Shown here: positions 17,806 to 26,191 of the stretch, piece after piece
Layout: each line of letters starts with the position of its first letter
How positions within the stretch are numbered: the stretch's first letter is position 1
Origin: Actinacidiphila acidipaludis
Lineage (GTDB): Bacteria; Actinomycetota; Actinomycetes; Streptomycetales; Streptomycetaceae
Assembly: GCF_019890725.1 (NCBI RefSeq)
Contig: NZ_JAINZZ010000015.1
Span: 1-64,000, forward strand
Direction: 5' to 3'
Length of the DNA stretch: 64,000 nucleotides
The notes under the pieces: model-generated
Seen by the model: the letters and a program-made list of their open reading frames with translations, nothing else
What the model was told of the DNA's origin: nothing
Databases searched by the model: none
Position numbers and translations under genes: made by a program

Positions 17806-18633
17806 GTGCCCACCTTCACCGCTCCCGACGGAACCCGCCTCGCCTATCGCGAGGCCGGCCGCGGCGACCTACTCGTCTGCCTCCCCGGCGGCCCGGCCGA
17901 CGCCGCCTACCTCGGCGATCTCGGCGGCCTGTCCGCGCACCGCCGCCTGGTCCTCCTGGACCCGCGCGGCACCGGCGGCTCGCAGGTCCCCGCCGACCCC
18001 TCCTCGTACCGCTGCGACCGCATGGTGGACGACGTCGAGGCGCTGCGCGCGCACCTGGGCCTCGCCCGGCTCGACATCCTCGCCCACTCCGGCGGCGCCA
18101 ACCTCGCGCTGCGGTACGCCGCCGATCACCCGGAACGCATCGGCGCACTCGCGCTGATCACCCCGGGCAGCCGGGCCGCCGGCATCGCCATCACCGGTGA
18201 GCAGCGGCTGGCCGTGGCCCGGCTGCGTTCGGCCGAGCCCTGGTACCCGGCCGCGTTCGCCGCGCTGGAGGCGATCACCGAGGGCACCGGAGGCGACTGG
18301 GACGCCATCGCGCCCTTCTTCCACGCCCGTTGGGACGCGGAGACGCGGGAGCACCACGCGGCGTCCCAGCCGCGCAACCAGGAGGCCGTCGCGCACTTCG
18401 CCGCCGAGGGGGCATTCGACCCGGAGGCCACCCGGGCGGCCCTGGCCGCCGTGACGGCTCCCGTGCTGCTGCTCGCCGGAGAGTTCGACGTCAACAGCCC
18501 CGCGACGTCCGTGACGGACCTCGCGGGGCTGTTCCCCCGTACGTCGGTGGTCGTGCAGCCGGGCGCCTCCCACTACCCCTGGCGGGACGACGCCGAGCGG
18601 TTCGTGGCGGCCACCGCGGCCTTCCTGGCGTAG
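17806..18633 (+). CDS. Alpha/beta hydrolase, proline iminopeptidase-like
   Basis: 275 residues from GTG 17806; GTG 17788 is possible but abuts the operator palindrome. It carries the oxyanion segment LVCLPGGPADAAYL (a variant of HGGPG), the nucleophile elbow LAHSGGANLALRYAA, a late Asp in LLLAGEFDVNSP and His in GASHYPW. The S33 peptidase/esterase fold is secure; the substrate is not. It is divergent from the HTH regulator. Confidence 0.85.
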   Translation: MPTFTAPDGTRLAYREAGRGDLLVCLPGGPADAAYLGDLGGLSAHRRLVLLDPRGTGGSQVPADPSSYRCDRMVDDVEALRAHLGLARLDILAHSGGANLALRYAADHPERIGALALITPGSRAAGIAITGEQRLAVARLRSAEPWYPAAFAALEAITEGTGGDWDAIAPFFHARWDAETREHHAASQPRNQEAVAHFAAEGAFDPEATRAALAAVTAPVLLLAGEFDVNSPATSVTDLAGLFPRTSVVVQPGASHYPWRDDAERFVAATAAFLA

Positions 18634-18676
18634 GGCCCTGGCCCCCACGGCTCCCGCGCCAGGAACTTCCGCTCTC

Positions 18677-19885
18677 TCAGGCGGCGTTGCGGCGCCGGCG
18701 GGCGACCGAGGCCATGACCAGCGCGCCCGCGGCGGCGAACAGCGCGGCCAGGCCGGCGAGCAGGCCCGCGTTGCCCGAACCCGTCTTCGCGAGCTGCCGG
18801 CCCGAACCGGTGTCGGTGGACGGCGCGTCGGTCGCCGGCGCGTCGGTGGACGCCGCGACCGTCGTGGACGCCGACGGGGCCGGGGTGGCGGCCGCGGAGC
18901 TCGACGCGCTCGGCGACGGGCCGGCGGTGGCCGTGACCACCGGGGTCGGGTCGTAGCGCAGCACGCCGTCCAGGTCGACGATCGGCGCGCGGTTGCCCTC
19001 GGTCATCCCGGTGGTCATGTTGAGGTGCAGGTCGCGGGCCTTGCCGTCGCCCTGGCCGTTCGGGACGGTGAACCGCAGGTCGTAGTGGTGCTTGTCGCCG
19101 CCCTTGAAGCCCGTGGCGATCTGCGGCAGCGTCCACTCCCACGGGCTGAGGGAGGGGGCGTCGGTCCACGTGCCGTTGGTGAGGACCTGGAGCTTCATGC
19201 CCTTGGGGGCGTCCGCGACGGTCACCAGGGTCCGCAGCGGGCTCTGGAACGCGCCGCCGGCGCTGTCGGCGACGTCGTACGAGGTCCGGCCGGGCCGGCC
19301 GGGCGCGACGGTGGCCTTGGCGCCGAGCGCGCCGGTGAGCTTCCCGTCGGCCTGCGCCGGCGGCAGGTCGACGTGGACGCTCTTGGAGCCGTGGCCGGTG
19401 TCGAAGGCGAGCGTGATGCCGTCGTCGTTGGACGGGTAGTCCTTGGCGAAGCCGAAGGTGATCTTCCAGCTCATGCTGCCGTGCGCCGGGACGGAGAACG
19501 GAGCGAACGGCTTCCCACCGTGCGGGGCGAGCGTGACCAGGGCCGACGCGTCCTCCTGGCCCAGCGTGACGTCGGTGGCCGGGGCCGTCACGGGGGCCGC
19601 CTGGAGGAGGATCTGGCTGCCGAGGATCGGGCTCGGGCCGTCCGGGATGCCGAACACGCTGCTGGCGTAGTCCTGGGCGGTGCCGGTGGTGTTGGTGACG
19701 GTCAGGGTGAGCGTCTGGCTGCCCTGGCCGCGGGCGACGGCGTTGTGGCTGACGTCGCTGAGGACGACGGCGAGCGGCTCGTCGGACGCGGCGTGCGCGG
19801 CGGGCGCCAGCAGGGTGCCGCAGACGGCGGCGGCGACGACGGCGGTCGCGGCGACGGACAGGCGGCGGACGGACTTCGCGGACAT
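18677..19885 (-). CDS. LAxTG-type sortase-anchored surface protein
   Basis: 402 residues. A signal peptide ends near AHA at residue 32. The mature part is beta-rich (about 33-310), followed by a Ser/Ala/Pro/Thr-rich wall-spanning linker. The sorting signal is LAKTG, then a hydrophobic helix and RRRRNAA tail. LAxTG is the class E sortase motif also found in chaplins. It is therefore predicted to be covalently wall-anchored; the ligand or function is unknown. Confidence 0.88.
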   Translation of the reverse strand: MSAKSVRRLSVAATAVVAAAVCGTLLAPAAHAASDEPLAVVLSDVSHNAVARGQGSQTLTLTVTNTTGTAQDYASSVFGIPDGPSPILGSQILLQAAPVTAPATDVTLGQEDASALVTLAPHGGKPFAPFSVPAHGSMSWKITFGFAKDYPSNDDGITLAFDTGHGSKSVHVDLPPAQADGKLTGALGAKATVAPGRPGRTSYDVADSAGGAFQSPLRTLVTVADAPKGMKLQVLTNGTWTDAPSLSPWEWTLPQIATGFKGGDKHHYDLRFTVPNGQGDGKARDLHLNMTTGMTEGNRAPIVDLDGVLRYDPTPVVTATAGPSPSASSSAAATPAPSASTTVAASTDAPATDAPSTDTGSGRQLAKTGSGNAGLLAGLAALFAAAGALVMASVARRRRNAA

Positions 19886-20082
19886 GGTGATTCCCCCCCG
19901 GGAACATGGCTGTGGTGTGGAAGCGCTGCCCGCTTGCGTCCGGTGACCTTCGTCCGTGCTCGACCTCAGCGGCTGGCGATGCGGGAATCTTCGCGCACCG
20001 GTGATCCCCGGGGGGTGGGGGAATCGTCACCGCACGGCAACAGTGCCCCGGCCGTTCGTAACAGCGCCGGGGCCCCCGGACG

Positions 20083-20931
20083 TCACTCCAGCGCGTCCGC
20101 CAGCGCGTCGAGCAGTGCCACCACGCCGTCGGGGCCGGTGACCGTGACGTCCGCCTGCTCGGCCACCTCGGGCGGCGACTCGGCGGTGCCGGCGCTGGCC
20201 ACCAGCAGGCCCGGCATGCCGTTCTTGCGCAGGTCGTCGACGGCCGCGAAGGCCGCGAGGTCACCCAGGTCGTCCCCGGCGTAGAGGACGCACCCGGCGC
20301 CGACCTCCCGCAGGTACGCGGCCAGCGCCACACCCTTGTCCATGCCCGGCGGCCGCAACTCCAGGACGTAACGCCCGGGTTCGACCATCAGCCCGTGGGT
20401 CTCGGCGAGTTCGTGCAGGGGTCCGCGCAGCGCCTCGAAGGCGGCGTCGGGGTCCTCGGTACGGCGGGTGTGGACGGCGACCGCCCGGCCGCCCTTGTCC
20501 TCGATCCAGGTTCCCGACCAGGCTCCGATGCGGTCGAGGTGGCCGGGCAGTTCGGCGCGCACGGCGGTGACGCCGGGGTGGGCGCCGGGGGTGTGCACCT
20601 GGCCGCTGACCGCGTCCCAGCGCTCGGCGCCGTAGTGGCCGAGGACCACCAGGTGCTCCAGGCCGCGGACGCCCGCGAAGCCGCCGTAGCGGACCGCGAC
20701 GCCGGCCGGCCGGCCGGTCACGACCGCCACCGCGGCCAGGCGCGGGGCAAGACGGGCGAGCGCGGCCGGGGCGCCGGGATGGGCGCGGGCCTGGTCGGGG
20801 TCGGCCACGATGGGGGCCAGCGTGCCGTCGAAGTCCAGCGCGACGACGGCGCGTTCGGGGTGGGCCAGGAGGGCGGCGAGGCCGTCCCTGCCCTCGGGCG
20901 TGCGGGGGGTGGGGAGGTCGGCGGAGGCCAT
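20083..20931 (-). CDS. otsB: Trehalose-6-phosphate phosphatase
   Basis: 282 residues from ATG 20931. HAD phosphatase motifs: nucleophile LDFDGTLAPI (D33, D35), a VVTGRP threonine motif, a Lys in RPPGMDKGVAL and the metal-binding YAGDDLGDLAAF. It dephosphorylates trehalose-6-P made by OtsA. The gene is separated from otsA by about 8.6 kb of accessory genes and lies on the opposite strand. Confidence 0.93.
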   Translation of the reverse strand: MASADLPTPRTPEGRDGLAALLAHPERAVVALDFDGTLAPIVADPDQARAHPGAPAALARLAPRLAAVAVVTGRPAGVAVRYGGFAGVRGLEHLVVLGHYGAERWDAVSGQVHTPGAHPGVTAVRAELPGHLDRIGAWSGTWIEDKGGRAVAVHTRRTEDPDAAFEALRGPLHELAETHGLMVEPGRYVLELRPPGMDKGVALAAYLREVGAGCVLYAGDDLGDLAAFAAVDDLRKNGMPGLLVASAGTAESPPEVAEQADVTVTGPDGVVALLDALADALE

Positions 20932-21009
20932 GGTGCCGACCCTACCCGCGGCGGACGGGCGCACGCCCGGCGTACGGTCGCACGTCGCGGGACGTCCCCG
21001 TTCCGGCCG

Positions 21010-21321
21010 CTAGCGCTCGGCGCGGTGCCGCTCGCGTTCGGCGCGCAGCCGGTTGACGGTCACCGGGGCGTGGCGCAGGGCCCGCGGGTCGTCCAGCAGG
21101 GCGTTGAGCACCTGGAAGTAGGCGGTCGGCGAGATGTCGAGCCGTTCGCGTATCGCCCGCTCGCGCGGGCCGGGGCCGGTCCAGGTGCGGCCGGCGATGT
21201 CCAGCACCGCGCGGTCGCGCTCGGAGAGCTCACCCCCACCGGGGCCGCCGTCACCGCCGGTGTGCCCGCTCGCGGCGGCGCCGGTGTCCTCGCCCGGCGC
21301 CGCGCCGCTGTCCTCGCTCAT
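21010..21321 (-). CDS. DUF3263 family small protein
   Basis: 103 residues from ATG 21321. A Gly/Ala/Asp-rich N terminus precedes the DUF3263 core, LSERDRAVLDIAGR to SPTAYFQVLNALLDDPRAL, which looks like a winged-helix-type domain. DNA binding is possible but untested. It is 78 bases upstream of otsB in the same direction. Confidence 0.85.
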   Translation of the reverse strand: MSEDSGAAPGEDTGAAASGHTGGDGGPGGGELSERDRAVLDIAGRTWTGPGPRERAIRERLDISPTAYFQVLNALLDDPRALRHAPVTVNRLRAERERHRAER

Positions 21322-21360
21322 GCCGTTCACCCTACGGGCCCGGCCGGCCCGTAGCTCGGG

Positions 21361-21435
21361 CTTCCTGCTCACTCGCTCCGCGGACGGCCTCGTTCCTCGG
21401 CCGGCCACTTCACGAGCTCGGGCGTCAGCCCTCGG
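21361..21435 (-). repeat. Dispersed intergenic repeat, copy A
   Basis: About 75 bases that align with 40555-40628 with only scattered differences (about 85% by eye). It lies just beyond the 3' end of the sugar-binding lipoprotein gene, as copy B lies at the 3' end of ftsH, in the same orientation. Confidence 0.75.
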
Positions 21436-21451
21436 CCGTCCGGGCCCGGCG

Positions 21452-22732
21452 TCAGGACTTCTGCGCGTTGTCCAGGCCCTGGGCCGTGACCTGCAGCTTC
21501 GACAGCACCGTCTTCGGGTCGCCGGTGACCGCCTTGCCGATGTCGGCCTTCACGGCGTCGCTGACCGGGCCCCAGGACGTCTTGTTGACGGGGTAGAAGA
21601 CCGCCTCCGGCAGCAGGTCGAGGAACTTCCGCAGGTCCGCGTACTTCGGGTCGTTCTTCATGGTCGTCAGCGCCGTGGTGGTCACCGGCAGCAGGCCGTA
21701 CTCGTCGAGGAACTTGACCGCGTTCTTCTCCTGGTACACGAACTGCAGGAACTTGCCGGACGCGTCCTTGTTGCCGTTCTGCTTGAAGGCCATCATCCAG
21801 TCGGCGACGCCCAGGGTGTCGCTGGACGGGCCCGTCCTGCCGGGCAGCGGCGCCACGCCCACGTCGATGTGCGCGGCCTTGGCCTGGGCGAGCAGCGTCG
21901 GGTGGCCCATGATCATGCCGGCCTTGCCGGACAGGAAGTCGGCGAAGACGTCACGGCGGTTGGTCTTGCCCGGGGCCGAGGCCTGCACCAGACCGGGCTG
22001 CACCAGGTGGGTCTTGAGCCACTGGAAGGTCTCGATGTTGGCGGCGGAGTCGAAGGTGTAGCTGCCGACGCTGTCGGTGAAGCCGCCGTCGTCGCCCAGC
22101 ATCCACAGCAGCGACTCGGCCTGCGCCTCCTCGGTGCCGAGCGGCAGGCCGTAGGGGTCCTTGACGCCGTTCGCCTTCAGCAGCTTGGCGTCCTTCTCCA
22201 CGTCGTCCCAGGACTTCGGGGCCTTGGTGATGCCGGCCTGCTCGAAGAGGTGCTTGTTGTAGAAGAACATCCGGGAGCTGGACACCCACGGTATGCCGTA
22301 CTGGACGCGGTTGACCGAGCCCGCGTCGGCGAGGGCCGGCAGGAAGTCGGACTGCTCGCTGACCGTGAACAGGTCGTCGGCGCTGTACAGCTGGCCGGCC
22401 GAGGCGTAGGCCGCGTAGGAGCCGATCTGGGCGATGTCGGGCGCGTGGCCCGCCTTCACCATCTGGGCGACCTTGTCGTCGACGACGTCCCAGCTCAGAA
22501 CCTGGACGTCCACCTTGATGTGCGAGTTCTGCTTCTCGAAGGCGGCGACGACGTCGTCCCAGTACTTCGTGGAACTGTTGTGCGTCTTGGGGTCGCCGTA
22601 GTCGGCGGCCACCATGTGCAGCGTGACGTCCTTGCTCAGCGGGCTGCTGCCGCCGCACGCGCTGAGGGTGGTGGCCGCCAGGACGGACGCGGCTCCCATC
22701 GCCGCAAGTCCGAGAAGTCGTCGCCGCTGCAC
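21452..22732 (-). CDS. Sugar ABC transporter substrate-binding lipoprotein
   Basis: 426 residues from GTG 22732, with TAGGA upstream. The signal peptide ends in the lipobox LSAC (C26). The body is a family 1 extracellular solute-binding protein (LHMVAADYGDP..., AFKQNGNKDASGKFLQFV). No permease genes are adjacent, so it probably uses permeases encoded elsewhere. It is divergent from nagK-nagA with a dre-like site, suggesting an amino-sugar or related ligand under DasR control. Confidence 0.88.
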   Translation of the reverse strand: MQRRRLLGLAAMGAASVLAATTLSACGGSSPLSKDVTLHMVAADYGDPKTHNSSTKYWDDVVAAFEKQNSHIKVDVQVLSWDVVDDKVAQMVKAGHAPDIAQIGSYAAYASAGQLYSADDLFTVSEQSDFLPALADAGSVNRVQYGIPWVSSSRMFFYNKHLFEQAGITKAPKSWDDVEKDAKLLKANGVKDPYGLPLGTEEAQAESLLWMLGDDGGFTDSVGSYTFDSAANIETFQWLKTHLVQPGLVQASAPGKTNRRDVFADFLSGKAGMIMGHPTLLAQAKAAHIDVGVAPLPGRTGPSSDTLGVADWMMAFKQNGNKDASGKFLQFVYQEKNAVKFLDEYGLLPVTTTALTTMKNDPKYADLRKFLDLLPEAVFYPVNKTSWGPVSDAVKADIGKAVTGDPKTVLSKLQVTAQGLDNAQKS

Positions 22733-22817
22733 CGTTCCTACCGCCTTTGACTGACTACGGGCGTTCTTCGTGTCCACACGCCCACGGAAGCGTCGAGTCT
22801 TCCCCACACCTTGAGCC

Positions 22818-22831
22818 AAGGTCTACACCAT
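22818..22831. promoter_or_regulatory. dre-like site (DasR), promoter side of the lipoprotein gene
   Basis: ATGGTGTAGACCTT on the minus strand contains TGGTGTAGACC, matching 10 of 11 core bases of the DasR consensus TGGTCTAGACC. It lies 86 bases upstream of the lipoprotein start. Confidence 0.55.
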
Positions 22832-22912
22832 GAGTGATATCGCTTCCGCAACGGGTCCCGCCCAGTGCCCACGACCCGCCTCCGGACGGGCTTCGATCGA
22901 TCTTTGCCCCGG

Positions 22913-22928
22913 AGTGGACTAGACCTGT
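22913..22928. promoter_or_regulatory. dre-like site (DasR) upstream of nagK
   Basis: AGTGGACTAGACCTGT matches 13 of 16 bases of the DasR consensus ACTGGTCTAGACCAGT. It ends 28 bases before the nagK start. DasR control of nagKA by such a site is established in S. coelicolor. Confidence 0.8.
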
Positions 22929-22939
22929 CCAGGGGTGAG

Positions 22940-22958
22940 ACGGGAGACTGTCTCCCGT
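22940..22958 (+). promoter_or_regulatory. Hairpin covering the nagK ribosome-binding site and start
   Basis: ACGGGAGAC-T-GTCTCCCGT: perfect 9-base arms with a 1-base centre. The left arm holds the GGGAG ribosome-binding site and the right arm runs into the GTG start at 22957. As RNA it could hide the start; a 1-base loop would have to open by at least one pair. As DNA it is a palindrome that a protein could bind. Confidence 0.6.
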
Positions 22959-23889
22959 GAGACATGTCATCGCCCTCGATGTGGGCGGCACCGGGATGAA
23001 GGCCGCCCTGGTCGCCGCGGACGGCACGCTGCTGCACCAGGCACGCCGTCCCACCGGCCGCGAGCGCGGTCCTGACGCGGTCGTCACCGCGATCCTCGAC
23101 TTCGCCGCCGACCTGCGCGACCACGGCCTGCGGGAGTACGGGGAGCCGGCCGTCGCGGCGGGCGTCGCCGTGCCCGGCATCGTCGACGACGTCCGCGGCG
23201 TGGCGGCCTACTCCGCCAACCTCGGCTGGAAGGACGTGCCGCTGCGCGACCTGCTGTCCGAACGGCTCGACGGCGTCCCGGTGGCCCTGGGCCACGACGT
23301 GCGCACCGGCGGCCTGGCCGAGGGCCGGATCGGCGCCGGCAACGGCGCCACCCGCTTCCTCTTCCTGCCGCTGGGCACCGGCATCGCCGGCGCCATCGGC
23401 ATCAACGGGCACATCGAGGCGGGCGCCCACGGCTACGCCGGCGAGATCGGCCACATCGTGGTCCGCCCGGACGGACCGCGGTGCAACTGCGGGCAGCGCG
23501 GCTGCCTGGAGGTCCTGGCCTCGGCCGGCGCGGTCTCCCGGGCGTGGGCCGCCGCCAGCGGCGATCCGGACGCCGACGCCGCGGCCTGCGCGCGGGCCGT
23601 CGAGGCGGGCGACCCGGCGGCGCTGGAGGTCTGGCGCGACGCCGTGGAGGCGCTCGCCGCCGGCCTGGTGACCGGCCTCACCCTGCTGGACCCCGAGGTG
23701 CTGATCATCGGCGGGGGTCTCGCCGAAGCCGGGGACACCCTCTTCGGTCCGCTGCGCGCGGCCGTCGAGGCCCGCATCACGTTCCAGAAACTCCCCCTCA
23801 TCGTCCCCGCCGCCCTCGGGGACACCGCCGGATGCCTGGGTGCGGGCCTGCTCGCCTGGGATCTGATCTCCGTGGAGGTAAGCGCCTGA
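22957..23889 (+). CDS. nagK: ROK-family N-acetylglucosamine kinase
   Basis: 310 residues from GTG 22957. The ROK family is shown by the ATP motif ALDVGGTGMKAAL at the N terminus and the zinc-binding CNCGQRGCLEVLAS near residue 175. It phosphorylates GlcNAc to GlcNAc-6-P. It is coupled to nagA by TGATG, and has a dre site upstream. The pair matches the known DasR-controlled nagKA operon of S. coelicolor. Confidence 0.9.
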   Translation: MRHVIALDVGGTGMKAALVAADGTLLHQARRPTGRERGPDAVVTAILDFAADLRDHGLREYGEPAVAAGVAVPGIVDDVRGVAAYSANLGWKDVPLRDLLSERLDGVPVALGHDVRTGGLAEGRIGAGNGATRFLFLPLGTGIAGAIGINGHIEAGAHGYAGEIGHIVVRPDGPRCNCGQRGCLEVLASAGAVSRAWAAASGDPDADAAACARAVEAGDPAALEVWRDAVEALAAGLVTGLTLLDPEVLIIGGGLAEAGDTLFGPLRAAVEARITFQKLPLIVPAALGDTAGCLGAGLLAWDLISVEVSA

Positions 23890-25082
23890 TGGCCCCCGTA
23901 TCGACAACGCAGCGCACCGTGCTGACCGGTGCCCGTGTGGTCCTGCCGTCCGGAGTGGTGGAAGGCGGCCGGCTGACCGTCGAGGGCACCCGGTTCGCGG
24001 CCGCAGACCCCTCGGGCACGGCAGGCGCCCCCACCGAGGGGGAGACCACCGTCGACCTGTCCGGACGCGGCTGGACGGTCGTGCCCGGCTTCGTGGACAT
24101 CCACAACCACGGCGGCGGCGGCGCGTCCTTCACCTCCGGCACCGCCGAGGAGATCCTCACCGGCGTCCGCACCCACCGGGAGCACGGCACCACCACGGTG
24201 GTGGCCTCCACCGTCACCGAGAACCTCGACACCCTCGCCCGCCAGGCGGGCCTGCTGGCCGAACTGGTGGAGCAGGGCGACCTGGCCGGCATCCACTACG
24301 AGGGCCCGTTCATCTCGCCGTGCCGCAAGGGCGCGCACGACGAGGGCCTGCTGCGCCACCCGGACCCGGCCGACGTGCGCAAGCTCGTCGAGGCCGGCCG
24401 CGGCGCGGTGCGCATGGTGACCCTGGCCGCCGAACTGCCCGGCGGCATCGAGTCGGTGCGGCTGCTCGCCGAGCTCGGCGTGATCGCCGCGATCGGCCAC
24501 ACCGACGCCACCTACGAGCAGACCCGCGAGGCCATCGACGCGGGCGCGACCGTCGCCACCCACCTGTTCAACGCGATGCCGCCGCTGCAGCACCGCCAGC
24601 CGGGCCCGATCGCGGCGCTGCTGGAGGACGAGCGGGTCACCGTCGAGCTGATCAACGACGGCACCCACCTGCACCCCGCGGTCCTCGAACTCGCCTTCGG
24701 CAGCGTGGGCGCGGGCCGGGTCGCGTTCATCACCGACGCGATGGACGCGGCGGGCTTCGGCGACGGCATGTACGACCTCGGCCCGATGAAGGTCGAGGTG
24801 CGCGAGGGCGTGGCACGCCTGGTGGAGGGCGGCTCCATCGCCGGCTCCACGCTCACCCTCGACACCGCCTTCAAGCGGGCCGTGACGGTCGACGGCCTGG
24901 CCCTGACAGACGCCGTGCAGGCGCTCTCCGCCAACCCCGCCCGCCTGCTGGGCCTGTCCGACCGGGTCGGAGGTCTGGAGCCCGGCAAGGACGCCGACCT
25001 GGTGGTGCTGGACGAGGCCTACGACCTGGTGGGCGTCATGCGCAAGGGCGAGTGGGTCGTCGCGCCGGCCGCGAGCGCATAA
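23889..25082 (+). CDS. nagA: N-acetylglucosamine-6-phosphate deacetylase
   Basis: 397 residues from ATG 23889, sharing one base with the nagK stop. It is an amidohydrolase: metal-site GFVDIHNHGGGGASF, GHTDATYEQ, HLFNAMPPLQHR and the catalytic Asp in ITDAMDAAG. It converts GlcNAc-6-P to glucosamine-6-P and acetate, the junction of amino-sugar catabolism and wall recycling (also fed by MurQ). It ends before a clear terminator. Confidence 0.95.
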   Translation: MAPVSTTQRTVLTGARVVLPSGVVEGGRLTVEGTRFAAADPSGTAGAPTEGETTVDLSGRGWTVVPGFVDIHNHGGGGASFTSGTAEEILTGVRTHREHGTTTVVASTVTENLDTLARQAGLLAELVEQGDLAGIHYEGPFISPCRKGAHDEGLLRHPDPADVRKLVEAGRGAVRMVTLAAELPGGIESVRLLAELGVIAAIGHTDATYEQTREAIDAGATVATHLFNAMPPLQHRQPGPIAALLEDERVTVELINDGTHLHPAVLELAFGSVGAGRVAFITDAMDAAGFGDGMYDLGPMKVEVREGVARLVEGGSIAGSTLTLDTAFKRAVTVDGLALTDAVQALSANPARLLGLSDRVGGLEPGKDADLVVLDEAYDLVGVMRKGEWVVAPAASA

Positions 25083-25140
25083 CGGGGCACAGGGAGCACC
25101 CCCGCCCATCCCGCGGAACCGCCGGGAAACGTGTGGGTAA

Positions 25141-25178
25141 AGGCGGCCGGCCCGGTCTGGGCTGGCCGCCTCGGTTTT
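25141..25178 (+). terminator. Terminator of the nagKA operon
   Basis: AGGCGGCC (25141-25148) pairs with GGCCGCCT (25164-25171), followed by CGGTTTT. It lies between nagA and the PfkB kinase. Confidence 0.8.
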
Positions 25179-25189
25179 GCCATCATCAC

Positions 25190-26128
25190 ATGGTGATCAT
25201 CACCGTCACGCTGAACGCGGCACTCGATGTGACCTACCGGGTCCCGTCGCTGCGCCCGCACACCACCCACCGGGTCCTCGACATCGCGGAGCGGCCCGGC
25301 GGCAAGGGACTCAACGTCGCGCGGGTGCTGGCCGACCTGGGCCACCACACGGTCGTCACCGGTTTCGCCGGCGGGCCCGCGGGCGACGAGCTGCGCCGCC
25401 GTCTGGCGGCCGTCACACGGGCGGACCTGCTCACCGACGCCCTGGTGCCGACCGCTGGGCCGACGCGCAGGACGGTGGGCGTGGTGGACGCCGCCAGCGG
25501 CGACACCACGATGTTCAACGAGCCCGGCCCGACGGTCAGCCCCGCCGAGTGGGCGTCCTTCGTGGAGGTCTACCGCAGCCTGCTGGCGTCCGGCGAGGCG
25601 GGCGCGGTGGCGCTGTGCGGCAGCCTGCCGCCGGGCGTGCCGGTGGGCGCGTACGCCGAACTCGTCCGGGAGGCGCGGTCGGCGGGGGTGTTCGCGCTGC
25701 TGGACACCAGCGGGGAGCCGCTGCGGCGGGGGCTCGCCGCGCGGCCCGACCTGATCAAGCCGAACGCCGACGAGCTGGCCGGGCTCACCGGCTTCTCCGA
25801 GCCCGCCAGGGCCGCCCGGGACGCCCGGCGGCGCGGGGCGCGGGCCGTGGCCGCGTCCCTGGGCGCGGAGGGCATGCTGGCGGTCACCGAGGAGGGCCTG
25901 TGGCGGGCGCTGCCGCCCGGCCGCCTCACCGGCAACCCGACGGGCGCCGGCGACTCGGCGGTGGCCGGTCTGCTGTCCGGCGTGGTGGAGGAACTGCCGT
26001 GGCCCCGCCGGCTGGCCCGCGCGGTCGCCCTGTCCGCGGCGACGGTGGTCGCCCCCGCGGCCGGCGAGTACGACCGCGCGGTCTACGAGGAGCTGCTCCC
26101 CCAGGTGAAGGTGGACGCCGCCGGCTGA
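25190..26128 (+). CDS. PfkB-family sugar kinase (1-phosphofructokinase-like)
   Basis: 312 residues. It shows MVIITVTLNAALDVTYRVPS, the family GGKGLNVARVLADLG, and the catalytic/anion hole GNPTGAGDSAVAGLLSG near the C terminus. These are 1-phosphofructokinase or tagatose-6-phosphate kinase features. No fru PTS gene is adjacent, so the substrate is open; linkage to nagKA hints at sugar-phosphate catabolism. It has its own promoter after the nag terminator. Confidence 0.88.
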   Translation: MVIITVTLNAALDVTYRVPSLRPHTTHRVLDIAERPGGKGLNVARVLADLGHHTVVTGFAGGPAGDELRRRLAAVTRADLLTDALVPTAGPTRRTVGVVDAASGDTTMFNEPGPTVSPAEWASFVEVYRSLLASGEAGAVALCGSLPPGVPVGAYAELVREARSAGVFALLDTSGEPLRRGLAARPDLIKPNADELAGLTGFSEPARAARDARRRGARAVAASLGAEGMLAVTEEGLWRALPPGRLTGNPTGAGDSAVAGLLSGVVEELPWPRRLARAVALSAATVVAPAAGEYDRAVYEELLPQVKVDAAG

Positions 26129-26191
26129 TCCGGGCGCGGGCCGGGCGGGGAGGCGGGGCCGGCCGGTGCGGGCCCGCTCCGTCGCCCGGGC

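Noticed and set aside
23433..25109. A 558-codon antisense frame over nagA
   Set aside because: nagA is confirmed by catalytic motifs and context; the antisense product has no recognisable domain.
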